DNA from: CAZUGA01 sp964619885
Lineage (GTDB): Bacteria > Pseudomonadota > Gammaproteobacteria > Methylococcales > UBA1147
Assembly (NCBI GenBank): GCA_964619885.1
Contig: CAZUGA010000031.1
Coordinates: forward strand, 1 to 55,285
Direction of reading: 5' to 3'
DNA length: 55,285 nt
The position numbers and the translations under genes are program-made. Positions 45,596-54,730 of this stretch are shown one piece after another. Position 1 is the first letter of the stretch. Every line of letters begins with the position of its first letter. The notes beneath the pieces are model-generated. The model was not told the DNA's origin. It did not search any database and saw only the letters and a list, made by a program, of their open reading frames with translations.

Positions 45596-47200
45596 TTACG
45601 TGGTAGGGCCACCAACATTAAGCCGTTGCCCAGGCCGAATATATTTTCCGATACGGGGGGCATTCCATTTGCGAAGCTCTGCGACAGTCACTTTGAAACG
45701 TCGGGCAATTAGATATAACGAATCGCCTTTGCGTACCGTATAGCGGCGATAGCGTTTCGACCGGGATTTTGCGTATTTGCCGGAGACCTTAGATTTATTA
45801 TTCCGTATCACTAACTTTTTACCCGGACGCAACGTAGTTCGGGTAGTCATATGATTCCATTTCGCCAGACTTTTAATTGAGACCGAGTAACGTCTCGCTA
45901 TTTTCCAAAGACTGTCGCCACGCCGGACCCGATAATAAATTTTTCGTGACTTCTTTTTGGGTGCTTTGTATGGCTTCAGGTTATAGTAAGCGAGGTTTTT
46001 TGCCGAAACCGGAACAATCAAATCTCGACCAGCATGCAATCGGGCTCCATGAAGTCGGTTGGTTTGTTGTATCGCTTCCGGGGAGGTTTTGTATTTTCTG
46101 GCGACAGTTCTAAGCGATTCCCCCCGCGCTACCTTGTGACGTTTTAACTGGATTCGGCGTTCAGTGGGTAATTCAGCGAGTTTGGATTTAAACGGCTCGC
46201 TCAATTCTGCAGGTATAACCAAATGGTGGGGACCCAATGGATCAGTAGCCCATTGACTAAAGGCAGGATTGAAATGGTACAGTTTTTCGATGGACATGCC
46301 GGCCAGCTCAGCGGCGACCGCCAAATCCATTTGTGATCCTATTCCGACACGCTCTAGTACGGGTAGATTGGGAATGGGCCTTAATGAAATATTGTAGCTC
46401 GCGGCATTGGCAAAAACCTGACTGACAGCCAATAACCGGGGGACATAATTTTTCGTTTCGCGGGGTAGTTGTAAAGACCAGAAGTCGGTTGGTCGGCCGC
46501 GCCGGATATTTTTTTTGATTGCTTTATGGACTGCGCCTTCGCCGCAATTATAGGCTGCCAGCGCCAACAACCAATCGCTATCGAATTCTCTGTGTAGTTT
46601 TTGCAGGTAGCGGATAGCAGCTTGAGTGGATGCATAAATGTCACGTCGTCCGTCGTACCACCAATTTTGTTTTAACCCATATAAGCGTCCGGTAGATGGG
46701 ATAAATTGCCAAATGCCATGGGCCCTGGCGTGTGATCGAGCATGTGGTTGAAATGCACTTTCTACAATCGGTAATAGGGCTATTTCTCCTGGAACGTGTT
46801 GGTGCTCGATTTGTTCTACGATGTCAAAAAGGTAGGGTTCCGCGCGTATTTGCACGCGTTGCAGGTAATCTGGGTGTTCCACAAACCATGTTAACTCTCG
46901 ACGGACGCGTTTATTGGAAGTTTTAGGAAGTGCGTACAGCGATAATAATCTGGGCCAAAGGATTTTGTATTTGCCGTAGCTGGCGGGTATTCTTGTATTA
47001 GAACCTGACTCAGAGTTTTTTCCGCTAATTTCGGCGTCTTGTTCAACCTGTGTATCTTGGTGGTACGCCGTACTTGGATATTGTTCGCTGATTGTTGCCG
47101 AATCCTTGACCCCCGAGCTATTCTGGGCGCAACCTGCCACAAGCAGGTTGATGGCTAGTAAAAATAGGACTGCGCGCGTAGAAATAAACTTGGGTTCCAT
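45596..47200 (-). CDS. mltD: membrane-bound lytic murein transglycosylase D
   Basis: A 534-residue outer-membrane lipoprotein (lipobox LLVAGC) that cleaves peptidoglycan glycan strands. The SLT/transglycosylase domain spans about residues 130-260, with the catalytic Glu in PIVESAFQPHA, then GIWQFIPSTGR and AALAAYNCGEGAVHKAI-type segment. Three LysM modules follow (HKVARGESLRTVARKYKTS, YRVRRGDSLWKIARRYSVS, YTVRKGDSLYLIARRFKVT). Divergent from the methyltransferase gene. In E. coli mltD lies close to gloB, yafS, rnhA and dnaQ; gloB is absent here. Confidence 0.96.
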   Translation of the reverse strand: MEPKFISTRAVLFLLAINLLVAGCAQNSSGVKDSATISEQYPSTAYHQDTQVEQDAEISGKNSESGSNTRIPASYGKYKILWPRLLSLYALPKTSNKRVRRELTWFVEHPDYLQRVQIRAEPYLFDIVEQIEHQHVPGEIALLPIVESAFQPHARSHARAHGIWQFIPSTGRLYGLKQNWWYDGRRDIYASTQAAIRYLQKLHREFDSDWLLALAAYNCGEGAVHKAIKKNIRRGRPTDFWSLQLPRETKNYVPRLLAVSQVFANAASYNISLRPIPNLPVLERVGIGSQMDLAVAAELAGMSIEKLYHFNPAFSQWATDPLGPHHLVIPAELSEPFKSKLAELPTERRIQLKRHKVARGESLRTVARKYKTSPEAIQQTNRLHGARLHAGRDLIVPVSAKNLAYYNLKPYKAPKKKSRKIYYRVRRGDSLWKIARRYSVSIKSLAKWNHMTTRTTLRPGKKLVIRNNKSKVSGKYAKSRSKRYRRYTVRKGDSLYLIARRFKVTVAELRKWNAPRIGKYIRPGQRLNVGGPTT

Positions 47201-47267
47201 TCGGTCGAGGCTTGTATATTAATCCAAATACTTATAGATTATAGCCCGAATTATCTAAGCAAGCACA

Positions 47268-48011
47268 ATGAAACGAAAACCAGTGTCATCCGAGCAAATG
47301 GATCTACGCGGTTCGTTTTGCGAATGGTACCGATCCCCCGCTGGAAATTTACTGCGTGACATGGAAGCACGTTATATCGCAAAGAATATGTCGGTCAGCT
47401 ATACGCAGAGAGTATTGCAGGTGGGTTCGGTCGGTTGGGAAGACAATTATATAGACCAAAAATCGTTCCGTAATTTTTGCGTAGTGGATAAAGCCCAATG
47501 CGATGAGATCGTGCCACCAAACATTATTGCGGTCGGTCACCAATTACCGGTGGATTCTGAAAGTATCGATTGTGCAATCATGCCGCATTCGCTGGAGTTT
47601 GAAGCCGAACCGCACTTGATACTGCGGGAGGTCGAGCGCGTTCTAAAAGCTGAGGGGCAATTAGTGTTTTTGGGTTTTAATCCATGGAGTTTTTACCGTT
47701 TTTATCGGTTGCTGCCTGGAAAGCGGGGTAAACCACCATGGTGCGGGAATTTTATAAGTCGTCAACGGATACTCGATTGGTTGGTTTTGTTGAATTTTGA
47801 AACAAAAGTAAATGCTGGATTTTATCTAAAGTCACCCAATATGGTTTCGGATATGTTTGAAGGTCGCTTAGCTACTCTAAAATCGATTGCCTACGGGATA
47901 AAAGCCATAAAACGCAGGTACTCGGTTTTGCCTTTGACATCTGTACCATCGCGCAGACCTAGATTAGTGCCTACTGGGGTCGCTGGCGCCGGGTACCGGT
48001 CGCGTGATTGA
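47268..48011 (+). CDS. YafS-like SAM-dependent methyltransferase
   Basis: A 247-residue class I methyltransferase-like protein. The C-terminal half of the Rossmann core is clear (SIDCAIMPHSLEFEAEPHLI, LREVERVLKAEGQLVFLGFN), whereas the N-terminal glycine motif is weak (VLQVGSVGWEDN). The tail FYLKSPNM..FEGRLATLKSIAYGIKAIKRR is typical of the YafS group next to rnhA. It overlaps rnhA by 8 bases. Substrate is unknown. Confidence 0.85.
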   Translation: MKRKPVSSEQMDLRGSFCEWYRSPAGNLLRDMEARYIAKNMSVSYTQRVLQVGSVGWEDNYIDQKSFRNFCVVDKAQCDEIVPPNIIAVGHQLPVDSESIDCAIMPHSLEFEAEPHLILREVERVLKAEGQLVFLGFNPWSFYRFYRLLPGKRGKPPWCGNFISRQRILDWLVLLNFETKVNAGFYLKSPNMVSDMFEGRLATLKSIAYGIKAIKRRYSVLPLTSVPSRRPRLVPTGVAGAGYRSRD

Positions 48012-48444
48012 TAGCGTTAGAATTTATACAGATGGCGCGTGTCGCGGGAACCCCGGTCCGGGCGGTTGGGGGGTCCTGTTGCAGTTTGGGAGTAACGAGA
48101 AAGAACTATGGGGCGGCGAACGGGAGACAACGAATAATCGTATGGAAATGATGGCGGCTATAAAGGGATTGGAATCCTTAAAGAAAACCTGCCGCGTTAT
48201 GATGTTTACCGATTCGAAATATCTGTTACGCGGAATTACCGAATGGATGCCGGGTTGGAAAAAGCGAGGTTGGATCACAGCGTCAAAAAAACCGGTTAAG
48301 AATGATGATTTGTGGAAGAGCTTGGATATCTTGATTCAGAACCATGAAATCGATTGGACTTGGGTGCGCGGGCATTCCGGTCACCCGGGTAACGAACGTG
48401 CAGACCAGCTGGCAAATCGCGGCATCGATTCATTGGAGAATTAG
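48004..48444 (+). CDS. rnhA: ribonuclease HI
   Basis: Degrades RNA in RNA-DNA hybrids. All four carboxylates of the active site are visible: Asp in YTDGACRGNPGPGG, Glu in TTNNRMEMMAAI, Asp in MFTDSKYLL, and Asp in NERADQLANRG. At 146 residues it has the usual length. It starts from GTG at 48004 inside the end of the methyltransferase gene and precedes dnaQ, the conserved gammaproteobacterial order. Confidence 0.97.
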   Translation: MIDSVRIYTDGACRGNPGPGGWGVLLQFGSNEKELWGGERETTNNRMEMMAAIKGLESLKKTCRVMMFTDSKYLLRGITEWMPGWKKRGWITASKKPVKNDDLWKSLDILIQNHEIDWTWVRGHSGHPGNERADQLANRGIDSLEN

Positions 48445-48528
48445 CCAAAAGATAGCGAAGTTTAACCTAAGTTCGTCGGTGGCAGAGGGAGTTAATCAAT
48501 GCCTATTAAACATAGCGGGTAACAATTA

Positions 48529-49242
48529 ATGCGACAGATTATCTTAGATACAGAAACGACTGGGCTTAGCCCTGAAGATGGGCACCGAATAATTGAAATC
48601 GGGTGTGTCGAATTGGTCAATAGAAAATTGACGGATAATCGGTACCACGTCTATTTGAATCCGGATCGGGAAATTGATGCTGGTGCCATTGAAGTGCACG
48701 GGATTAGCAACGAATTTTTGGCGGATAAACCTAGATTCGAAGCTGTGGTTGAGGAGTTTTTGGGTTTCGTCACCGATGCGGAACTGATTATCCATAACGC
48801 ACCATTCGATGTTGGCTTTTTGAATCATGAATTGTCTTTGTGTAATCACCATTGCGTGATTGAAGAATGTTGCGCGGTAATTGATACATTGATCCTAGCG
48901 CGCAAAAAACATCCAGGGCAACGTAATAGTTTGGATGCATTGTGCAAACGATACGGAATCGATAATAGTCATAGGGAATTACACGGCGCGCTATTAGATG
49001 CTGAGATTTTGGCCGATGTTTATCTGGCCATGACCGGCGGACAAATTTCGCTGTTGACCGATGAGCAGGAAATATCTGGAAAGGATGATAATGGAGCGGT
49101 GCGAAAAATTGCGATAGATCGACCTGAGCTTAAAATAATTTATTGTAATTCTGAGGAAAATATCGAACATCAAAAATATTTGGAAATCATTGATCGTGCT
49201 AGCGCTGGAAAATGCCTATGGATGGACAAAATGGAAGGTTGA
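48529..49242 (+). CDS. dnaQ: DNA polymerase III epsilon (proofreading exonuclease)
   Basis: The 3'-5' proofreading subunit of the replicase. DEDDh exonuclease motifs are present: LDTETTG (ExoI) near residue 6, HNAPFDVGFL (ExoII), and HGALLDAEILADVY (ExoIII). The C-terminal segment that binds the alpha subunit is present (237 residues in all). Same strand as rnhA and 84 bases after it. Confidence 0.97.
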   Translation: MRQIILDTETTGLSPEDGHRIIEIGCVELVNRKLTDNRYHVYLNPDREIDAGAIEVHGISNEFLADKPRFEAVVEEFLGFVTDAELIIHNAPFDVGFLNHELSLCNHHCVIEECCAVIDTLILARKKHPGQRNSLDALCKRYGIDNSHRELHGALLDAEILADVYLAMTGGQISLLTDEQEISGKDDNGAVRKIAIDRPELKIIYCNSEENIEHQKYLEIIDRASAGKCLWMDKMEG

Positions 49243-49305
49243 ATATTGACCTACAAAACCAGTAGCAGGACGTGGCTGAATCCTGTATTCTTATTCGTTC
49301 GCGCA

Positions 49306-49396
49306 GGAGAGGTGGCTGAGTGGTCGAAAGCGGCGGTCTTGAAAACCGTTGAGGGTTTGTAGCCCTCCCAGGGTTCGAATCCCTGCCTCTCCGCCA
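49306..49396 (+). tRNA. tRNA-Ser(UGA)
   Basis: A 91-base cloverleaf with a long variable arm and genomic CCA. Acceptor arms are GGAGAGG and CCTCTCC with discriminator G. The anticodon loop reads CTTGAAA, anticodon TGA. The T-loop GGTTCGAATCC is canonical. It lies between dnaQ and the GacA/UvrY-like gene. Confidence 0.97.
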
Positions 49397-49427
49397 TCGA
49401 CCAAACCTTTGTATAGAACCGCTAGCC

Positions 49428-50072
49428 ATGATCCATGTGTTATTAGTGGATGATCATGAGCTCGTTCGGACCGGGATTGAGCATCTCTTAAACAAAACGA
49501 ATGGTATTTCCGTGATCGGGGTCGCCAGTTCGGGAGAAGAAGCAATCGAACGTGTCGCCGAGCTCGGTCCGGATGTCGTACTTATGGACATCAACATGCC
49601 AGGGATAGGTGGGATAGAAGCCAGTCGTAAGATCTATCAGAAATTTCCGGACATAAAGATCATCGCCTTAAGCGTCCACGATGATGGACCGTTTCCACAT
49701 CATTTGCTGCGTGTTGGTGCGCATGGTTTTATTTCAAAAAGCTCACCGGTTGCCGAAATGGTCAACGCGATCCAAATTGTCCATCGGGGAAAACGCTACT
49801 TATGCACCGAGGTTGCCAACAAGTTAGCGCTGGCATCCGTACCGGGTAACCTGGCGTCACCGTTTGAACAGTTATCCCAGCGTGAAATGCAGGTTGTTAT
49901 TCTGACATTGCAAGGTAAATCGATTCAAGAAATCGCTGATATGCTGTTGATCAGTCCTAAAACCGTTAATACCTACCGCTATAGAGTTTACGAGAAACTT
50001 TCGGTGAAAAACGATGTGGAACTGACCCGACTAGCGATTCGGTATAATCTTATTGATGATTCGACGGGTTAA
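49428..50072 (+). CDS. uvrY: GacA/UvrY-type response regulator
   Basis: A 214-residue two-component regulator. The receiver domain shows VDDHELVR, phosphoacceptor Asp in LMDINMPGIGG near residue 54 and Lys in FISKSS. The C-terminal LuxR-type HTH is SQREMQVVILTLQGKSIQEIADMLLISPKTVNTYRYRVYEKL, given here by its parts LSQREMQV, ISPKTVNTYR and YEKLSV. The close match to UvrY/GacA suggests control of CsrB-type small RNAs with a BarA/GacS kinase encoded elsewhere. In relatives uvrC and pgsA often follow, but here a tRNA and an integrated element do. Confidence 0.93.
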   Translation: MIHVLLVDDHELVRTGIEHLLNKTNGISVIGVASSGEEAIERVAELGPDVVLMDINMPGIGGIEASRKIYQKFPDIKIIALSVHDDGPFPHHLLRVGAHGFISKSSPVAEMVNAIQIVHRGKRYLCTEVANKLALASVPGNLASPFEQLSQREMQVVILTLQGKSIQEIADMLLISPKTVNTYRYRVYEKLSVKNDVELTRLAIRYNLIDDSTG

Positions 50073-50227
50073 TGACCCAAAAGGTCGCTATATTCGAGTT
50101 AAAGTTATTTTTGAGTGCGGATTTTGGAAACGCGCTGTCGGTTATCTCGTACGGTCTCAACCAAGCAGTTTCCGTCGGAATGACTGGCTTGAATATCGTA
50201 CATGAGTTAGACTCTCGCCCCTGTTAA

Positions 50228-50315
50228 GCCCGGGTGGCGAAATTGGTAGACGCAGGGGACTTAAAATCCCCCGGTTATTGCAACCGTGCCGGTTCGATTC
50301 CGGCCCCGGGCACCA
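50228..50315 (+). tRNA. tRNA-Leu(UAA), attachment site of the downstream element
   Basis: An 88-base cloverleaf with a long variable arm and CCA. Acceptor arms GCCCGGG/CCCGGGC, discriminator A. The anticodon loop CTTAAAA gives anticodon TAA. The T-loop region is GGTTCGATTCC. The integrase gene begins 97 bases after its 3' end in the same direction, so the 3' part of the tRNA is the likely attL core. Confidence 0.97.
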
Positions 50316-50412
50316 TATAAAACAAATGATTACATATAATTTGGTAAGCTTCAGAAACACTGAAAAAGCCATTTGGTCCATATTTGGTCCACCTTGAAAT
50401 TAAAGGGTTGAT

Positions 50413-51480
50413 ATGGCTACTTTTCAAAAACGAATTGGTCCAAATGGTCCACGTTGGCGCGTTCGCGTTCGCGTGAAAGGGCACCCAATACAAACCAGAA
50501 CTTTCGATAGAAAAACAGACGCCACATTCTGGGCTTCCAAGATTGAATCTGATCTGCGGCGAGGTAAACACGTTCCGAATCGAAAGGAACTCGAACGCAC
50601 ATTAACAGAAGCTATCGACCGCTATATTTCGGAAGAATTACCGACAAAAAAACGAAACAAGGATAAGCGCCATGTAATTACCCGACTAAGCTGGTGGAAA
50701 GGTCAAGTTGGGTCGTATACGTTAGTCAGTCTCACTCCTGAGGTAATTTTAGATCATAAAAAACGGTTTCTTGCCGTTGTTAAAAACCGAAATGGTAACC
50801 CAATAGCACCCGCTACCATCAACAGATATTTGGCGACGCTGTCAGCAGTACTTAAAACAGCTAAAAACGAATGGCATTGGATTGAACGAAACCCGATAAG
50901 CAACGTTTCTAAAGGGGATGAGTCTACAGGTCGAACACGGTTTTTATCTGAAGTTGAACGAAACCAACTTTTGGAAGCCTGTAAAGCCAGCAAATCCAAA
51001 TTTCTCTATCCCGTTGTTGTTTTAGCGCTTTCGACCGGTATGAGAAAGGGTGAAATTCTAAATCTAACATGGGATTGTGTTGATCTGAAACGTGAAAAGA
51101 TACTAATCAAAGACTCGAAAAATTCTGAGCAGCGCACGGTCGGCTTATCTAGCCATGCTTTAGACCTTGTTGTTGAATTATCTAAGGTCCGGCGAATCGA
51201 TTCGAATTTTGTATTTCCAGGGAGAGGAATGAAACCGGCGGATATCGAGGCGGCCTGGCAGGGAGCACGTGAACAAGCTGAATTGAAGGATTTCAGGTTT
51301 CATGATCTAAGGCACAGCGCAGCGTCTCAATTCTTAGAAAGTGGCGCAACGTTGGCTCAATTGGCAGAAATCCTAGGGCATAAAACATTGCAGATGGTTA
51401 AACGTTACAGTCATCTTAGTGATGAACACGCGGCTGGGTTGGTTGAACGTATGAACGAGCGGGTATTTGGGGATGGATAG
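50413..51480 (+). CDS. int: tyrosine-type phage integrase
   Basis: A 355-residue site-specific recombinase. The N-terminus has an arm-binding-like segment (FQKRIGPNGPRWRVRVRVKG), then a SAM-like core-binding domain (about 70-165). The catalytic residues are visible: Arg in STGMRKGEIL, HDLRH (His and Arg), His in LGHKT, and the nucleophile Tyr in VKRYSHLSD. AAGGG lies six bases before the ATG. Placement next to tRNA-Leu shows the element inserted there. Confidence 0.96.
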   Translation: MATFQKRIGPNGPRWRVRVRVKGHPIQTRTFDRKTDATFWASKIESDLRRGKHVPNRKELERTLTEAIDRYISEELPTKKRNKDKRHVITRLSWWKGQVGSYTLVSLTPEVILDHKKRFLAVVKNRNGNPIAPATINRYLATLSAVLKTAKNEWHWIERNPISNVSKGDESTGRTRFLSEVERNQLLEACKASKSKFLYPVVVLALSTGMRKGEILNLTWDCVDLKREKILIKDSKNSEQRTVGLSSHALDLVVELSKVRRIDSNFVFPGRGMKPADIEAAWQGAREQAELKDFRFHDLRHSAASQFLESGATLAQLAEILGHKTLQMVKRYSHLSDEHAAGLVERMNERVFGDG

Positions 51481-51949
51481 CTGGAAAATCAGATGTTTCA
51501 ATGAACATGATGTTGATAAAGCGAAAAATGGCGATATTGAAACTGCGAAATTTTTAGCTCGATGTGCGTCAGACTGCCTAGTTAACGATACCCAGATGCC
51601 GGATTCGTTGCGCGATTACATAAGTGAATGTTTATCGAATGTCGCTAGTGGGCAAGATCCGATCGAAGCTCTCAATATTAAGCAAAAACCAGGACCAAAG
51701 CCAGCTAATAACCGCAATAGAGATTTAAAAATGGCAATGGCTGTTCGAAAATTAATTCTCGAAGGATACACTCTGAAAGGTAATAACAGCTCAGATGGTG
51801 CATTTGATATTGTCGGCAAAAGATTTCATAAATCGAGAAATACCGTTGCAAAAATATACAAAAGATGGCGAAAACCGATTGAAGAAACGGAAGATGGATT
51901 AATAGCCCTTGGTATCAGCCCAAGTGATTTTGATCAATACATGGGCTGA
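51473..51949 (+). CDS. unknown element protein, possible DNA-binding
   Basis: I do not recognise this 158-residue protein. The ATG at 51473 overlaps the integrase stop. The N-terminal half is helical and acidic; the C-terminal half contains a basic stretch (KQKPGPKPANNRNRD) and a helix-turn-helix-like segment (FDIVGKRFHKSRNTVAKIYKRW) resembling small phage regulators. It could control the element. Confidence 0.7.
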   Translation: MDSWKIRCFNEHDVDKAKNGDIETAKFLARCASDCLVNDTQMPDSLRDYISECLSNVASGQDPIEALNIKQKPGPKPANNRNRDLKMAMAVRKLILEGYTLKGNNSSDGAFDIVGKRFHKSRNTVAKIYKRWRKPIEETEDGLIALGISPSDFDQYMG

Positions 51950-52020
51950 GGGTACCTATTAATCGATAATTAAGTATCATGACTAAAGTACGTATCAGAT
52001 TCTAAGATCGACAGTAACGT

Positions 52021-52038
52021 GCAATTAAGCACAATTGC
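52021..52038. promoter_or_regulatory. inverted repeat before the AlpA-like gene
   Basis: Perfect 6-base arms GCAATT/AATTGC flank AAGCAC, with further symmetry outside (GT/TG). It lies 15-30 bases before the start of the AlpA-like gene, so it could be an operator. Confidence 0.35.
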
Positions 52039-52052
52039 TGTGAGGTTTTAGA

Positions 52053-52289
52053 ATGTCAAGAACCCTTCTTAGAATTTCAGATTTTTGCCGGAAACACCAT
52101 TGTTTTTCAGAATCGCAAATGCGCTGGATGCGATTTTGCTCAAAACCCGGCAGAAAAAACTCTCGTGGGCAATCCATAGAGACCAACGGCTTTGCTCCCG
52201 CTTTTTTAGTAATCGGTGGCTCGATATTCATTGACGAAGACAGATTTTTCGAAATCGTCGATGAGCAAAACCGCGAGTCTGCCGCATGA
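52053..52289 (+). CDS. AlpA/excisionase-like small DNA-binding protein
   Basis: A 78-residue protein. The arrangement LLRISDFCRKHHCFSESQMRW followed by GFAPAFLVIGGSIFIDEDRFFEIV is that of short winged-helix AlpA-like or excisionase-like proteins, where a gate-like site is followed by a beta hairpin and an acidic helix. Family placement is from pattern only. GAGG lies seven bases before ATG. Its stop overlaps the next start (ATGA). It probably regulates integrase or early genes. Confidence 0.6.
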   Translation: MSRTLLRISDFCRKHHCFSESQMRWMRFCSKPGRKNSRGQSIETNGFAPAFLVIGGSIFIDEDRFFEIVDEQNRESAA

Positions 52290-52717
52290 AACGATTGCCA
52301 CCTTATGCGAGGCCACTGGCAGAGCGCCAGAAATTTACAAATTTGCCGTTTTTGGTGATTGTCTGTATCGGCCAAGATTGTTGGAATCGCGCGAAAAAAT
52401 GGAACCAGTGTCCAAATGATATCTGCGCGTTAACTCTTCCAGACGGTCAACTGTCGGAAGGATACGTTTGGCCCGTGGCCCATTGTCAAATTGTCGTCGA
52501 ATGGAATACCGGCCCATCAGAACCGCAAATTATCCAATTAGTTGAGACCTTGTTTAGGTATGCTGCGGAATCTGTAACCGTGCACCCTTTGATCACCAAT
52601 ATCGAGCAACCGATTTGGGAATACGATTTAGAAAAGCCGGTCGGTAAACGTTGGCAACAAACCCGCGAGACTATGCGCACCTATTACCCAAGTGAGGTGA
52701 CTGCAAATGTTGCCTGA
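52286..52717 (+). CDS. unknown element protein
   Basis: A 143-residue protein that I do not recognise. Overlaps its neighbours on both sides (ATGA with the AlpA-like gene; 11 bases with the DUF3631 gene). It has several Cys (VIVCIGQDCWNRAKKWNQCPNDIC), which could bind a metal, followed by a two-strand and helix pattern. Its tight coupling suggests a role in early element functions. Confidence 0.75.
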   Translation: MKRLPPYARPLAERQKFTNLPFLVIVCIGQDCWNRAKKWNQCPNDICALTLPDGQLSEGYVWPVAHCQIVVEWNTGPSEPQIIQLVETLFRYAAESVTVHPLITNIEQPIWEYDLEKPVGKRWQQTRETMRTYYPSEVTANVA

Positions 52718-54206
52718 AACACTACCCAATCGAAAGTCGGTATGGGAAAAGCCGTCGTTTAAAAGGGTTGATGACCCTGCAAGGGTAATCGCGGTTTTGG
52801 CTGGTTTAGATCCGGTTGAATATGATTCTATCCGTGAGAAACAAGCAAAAAGCCTAAATATCCGAGTTTCGACTTTAGACACCGAAGTATACAAACTTAG
52901 ACCTCGTGATCCCGAATTGGATAATTCGTCATTGGTTGAAGAATTTGAGCCGTGGTATCACCCTGTTGAAATCACGGATCTGCTTGATAGCGTGTGCAGC
53001 CTATTAAATAAGCACGTAGTTTTACCCAATGGAGCGGCAACGGCTTTAACGCTGTGGATCGCGGGAACGTATGTCTATGATTCGTTTCGAATCTGGCCGA
53101 AACTAACGATTACCAGCCCCGAAAAGCGATGCGGTAAAACAACGTTACTTGAAGTGTTATCGGCGCTTTGTAATCGTGCGTTGGTTGCGTCAAATATCTC
53201 GCCAGCAGCGGTTTTTCGAGTCATTAATAGGTGCACACCGTCATTGCTTATCGATGAAGCAGATACGTTCCTGAATAACAATGATTTGCTACGGGGTGTC
53301 ATAAATTCCGGACACACCAAGTCAACAGCATTCGTCATCCGAACAACTGGCGATGATCACGAACCCGCCAAATTTTCGACATGGTGCCCGATGGTGATTT
53401 CGATGATTAAATTGCCACCAGATACAATTCTTGATAGGTCAGTCGTCATACAACTTAGACGAAAGTTACCCGGAGAATCAACGCAAAAGATAACACAAAC
53501 ACTCGTAGAGGATTGTCAGATCATACGAAGGAAATTCGCTCGCTGGTCGATTGATTTATCTACGACATTGAAAAATGTTAACCCTGCATTACCGAAATGC
53601 GGCAACGATCGTGCATTAGACAACTGGACCCCGTTATTTGCTATCGCCGAATCATCCGACCCAGGTTGGATTGATAAAACACACAGTTCGTTTGGTCTGT
53701 TAGTCTCAACCGACGATGACGACGCGATTGGACCAATGATTCTCAAGGATATTCAATCGATCTTCGAAGTAAAAAACAAATCAAATATTTTTACGGCCGA
53801 ATTGGTCGACGAATTAGTCGCATTAGAAGATCGCCCATGGTGTGAATGGAAGCATGGAAAACCGTTAACGCAAAACACGCTTTCACGACTTTTAAAACCG
53901 TTCAAGATAAAATCTCAATCAATCAGAATCGGTACAATTGCCAAGCGCGGATATTACAAAAAATCATTCCAAGACTCATTTGATCGTTACCTTTCCCTGG
54001 AAACCTCGTTTCAAAGTGCCACACCGCCACAACCCAGCAATCATGCGGCCTACAGCCGAAATCAAAGTGCCACACAAAAGGATCATGTGGCACTTATAAA
54101 ATCGCTACAGCCCACGGATGACAAGGGTTGTGGCAGTGTGGCACTTCAAAACCCCATATATGGAGAAGGAAGCATACCTAACAGCAAAAACCCGGAGGCT
54201 TTTTGA
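52707..54206 (+). CDS. DUF3631-type ATPase of mobile elements
   Basis: A 499-residue protein with a P-loop ATPase core. After an N-terminal 80 residues comes YHPVEITDLLDSVCSLLNKHV, the Walker A SPEKRCGKTTLLEVL near residue 145, and Walker B LLIDEADTFL near 185; then the DUF3631 tail (KFSTWCPMVISMIKLPPDTILDRSVVIQLRRK given here as MVISMIKLPPDTILDRSVVI). Similar proteins occur in prophages and satellites, beside or in place of primase-helicases; replication is the likely role. The last 90 residues are low-complexity and polar. Confidence 0.88.
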   Translation: MLPETLPNRKSVWEKPSFKRVDDPARVIAVLAGLDPVEYDSIREKQAKSLNIRVSTLDTEVYKLRPRDPELDNSSLVEEFEPWYHPVEITDLLDSVCSLLNKHVVLPNGAATALTLWIAGTYVYDSFRIWPKLTITSPEKRCGKTTLLEVLSALCNRALVASNISPAAVFRVINRCTPSLLIDEADTFLNNNDLLRGVINSGHTKSTAFVIRTTGDDHEPAKFSTWCPMVISMIKLPPDTILDRSVVIQLRRKLPGESTQKITQTLVEDCQIIRRKFARWSIDLSTTLKNVNPALPKCGNDRALDNWTPLFAIAESSDPGWIDKTHSSFGLLVSTDDDDAIGPMILKDIQSIFEVKNKSNIFTAELVDELVALEDRPWCEWKHGKPLTQNTLSRLLKPFKIKSQSIRIGTIAKRGYYKKSFQDSFDRYLSLETSFQSATPPQPSNHAAYSRNQSATQKDHVALIKSLQPTDDKGCGSVALQNPIYGEGSIPNSKNPEAF

Positions 54207-54208
54207 TC

Positions 54209-54604
54209 ATGGTCGCTCAAGAAATAATCAGATCCGCTTCAGAACTTGGTGTTGAATTCCATATTGAAGGACCAAACTTGATAGCCACGCCGGGAGGAAA
54301 ATTAACTGACCCGTTGCGCGCTGAAATTCGACAACATAAACCAGATTTGATCCGGCTGTTAACAACCGGAAATACATCAACAGACATTACCGAAAGCTTA
54401 GAAAAAGCTTGCCAAGGTTTGGCGTTAAAACCTCAACAACTCTGGCGGTTTTTATCGCTGGGAGATATCGCGGATGTTGGAGACGGATTGATTGATTTCG
54501 ACACGTTGCGTGCATACGCACGTCGTTGGAGCGAGCATCCGCATCTTGTGCCGGTCGGCAACAACAGGCCTTATCCGCAGTCAACCGATAAGAGCGATGC
54601 ATGA
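54209..54604 (+). CDS. TubC N-terminal docking-domain-like protein
   Basis: A 131-residue protein. The first 50 residues (SASELGVEFHIEGPNLIATP, LTDPLRAEIRQHKPDLIRLL) match the pattern of the TubC N-terminal docking domain: short helix, two strands, then the LR..I..HK..L..LL helix. In element genes this domain usually appears after a DUF3631 or primase gene. The rest is helical and unassigned. The ATG at 54209 is preferred; a TTG at 54203 is possible. Confidence 0.7.
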   Translation: MVAQEIIRSASELGVEFHIEGPNLIATPGGKLTDPLRAEIRQHKPDLIRLLTTGNTSTDITESLEKACQGLALKPQQLWRFLSLGDIADVGDGLIDFDTLRAYARRWSEHPHLVPVGNNRPYPQSTDKSDA

Positions 54605-54675
54605 ACTCTTGGCATCGATTCAACAAATGCGTAATGAAAAAACGAATTGATGGGAGGGGGTATGTTTTTATCTAA
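54601..54675 (+). CDS. tiny overlapping ORF (24 codons)
   Basis: An ATG overlaps the preceding stop (ATGA) and reads MNSWHRFNKCVMKKRIDG and on to FI. A second 22-codon ORF at 54662-54730 starts after a GGGAGGGGG site. Both are too short to assign; they are noted because the terminal coupling and strong ribosome site are unusual for pure spacer. Confidence 0.3.
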   Translation: MNSWHRFNKCVMKKRIDGRGYVFI

Positions 54676-54730
54676 AGCCGTCCTGCCGGAGAACGACGCA
54701 TTACCTTTTCTTACACACCGTCAAAATTGA
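54662..54730 (+). CDS. tiny ORF with a strong ribosome site (22 codons)
   Basis: The ATG is preceded by GGGAGGGGG at two-base spacing from its last G, and the frame reads MFLSKAVLPENDALPFLTH, then RQN. It ends 30 bases before the terminase start. It could be a small phage peptide or a leader for the terminase gene. Confidence 0.3.
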   Translation: MFLSKAVLPENDALPFLTHRQN

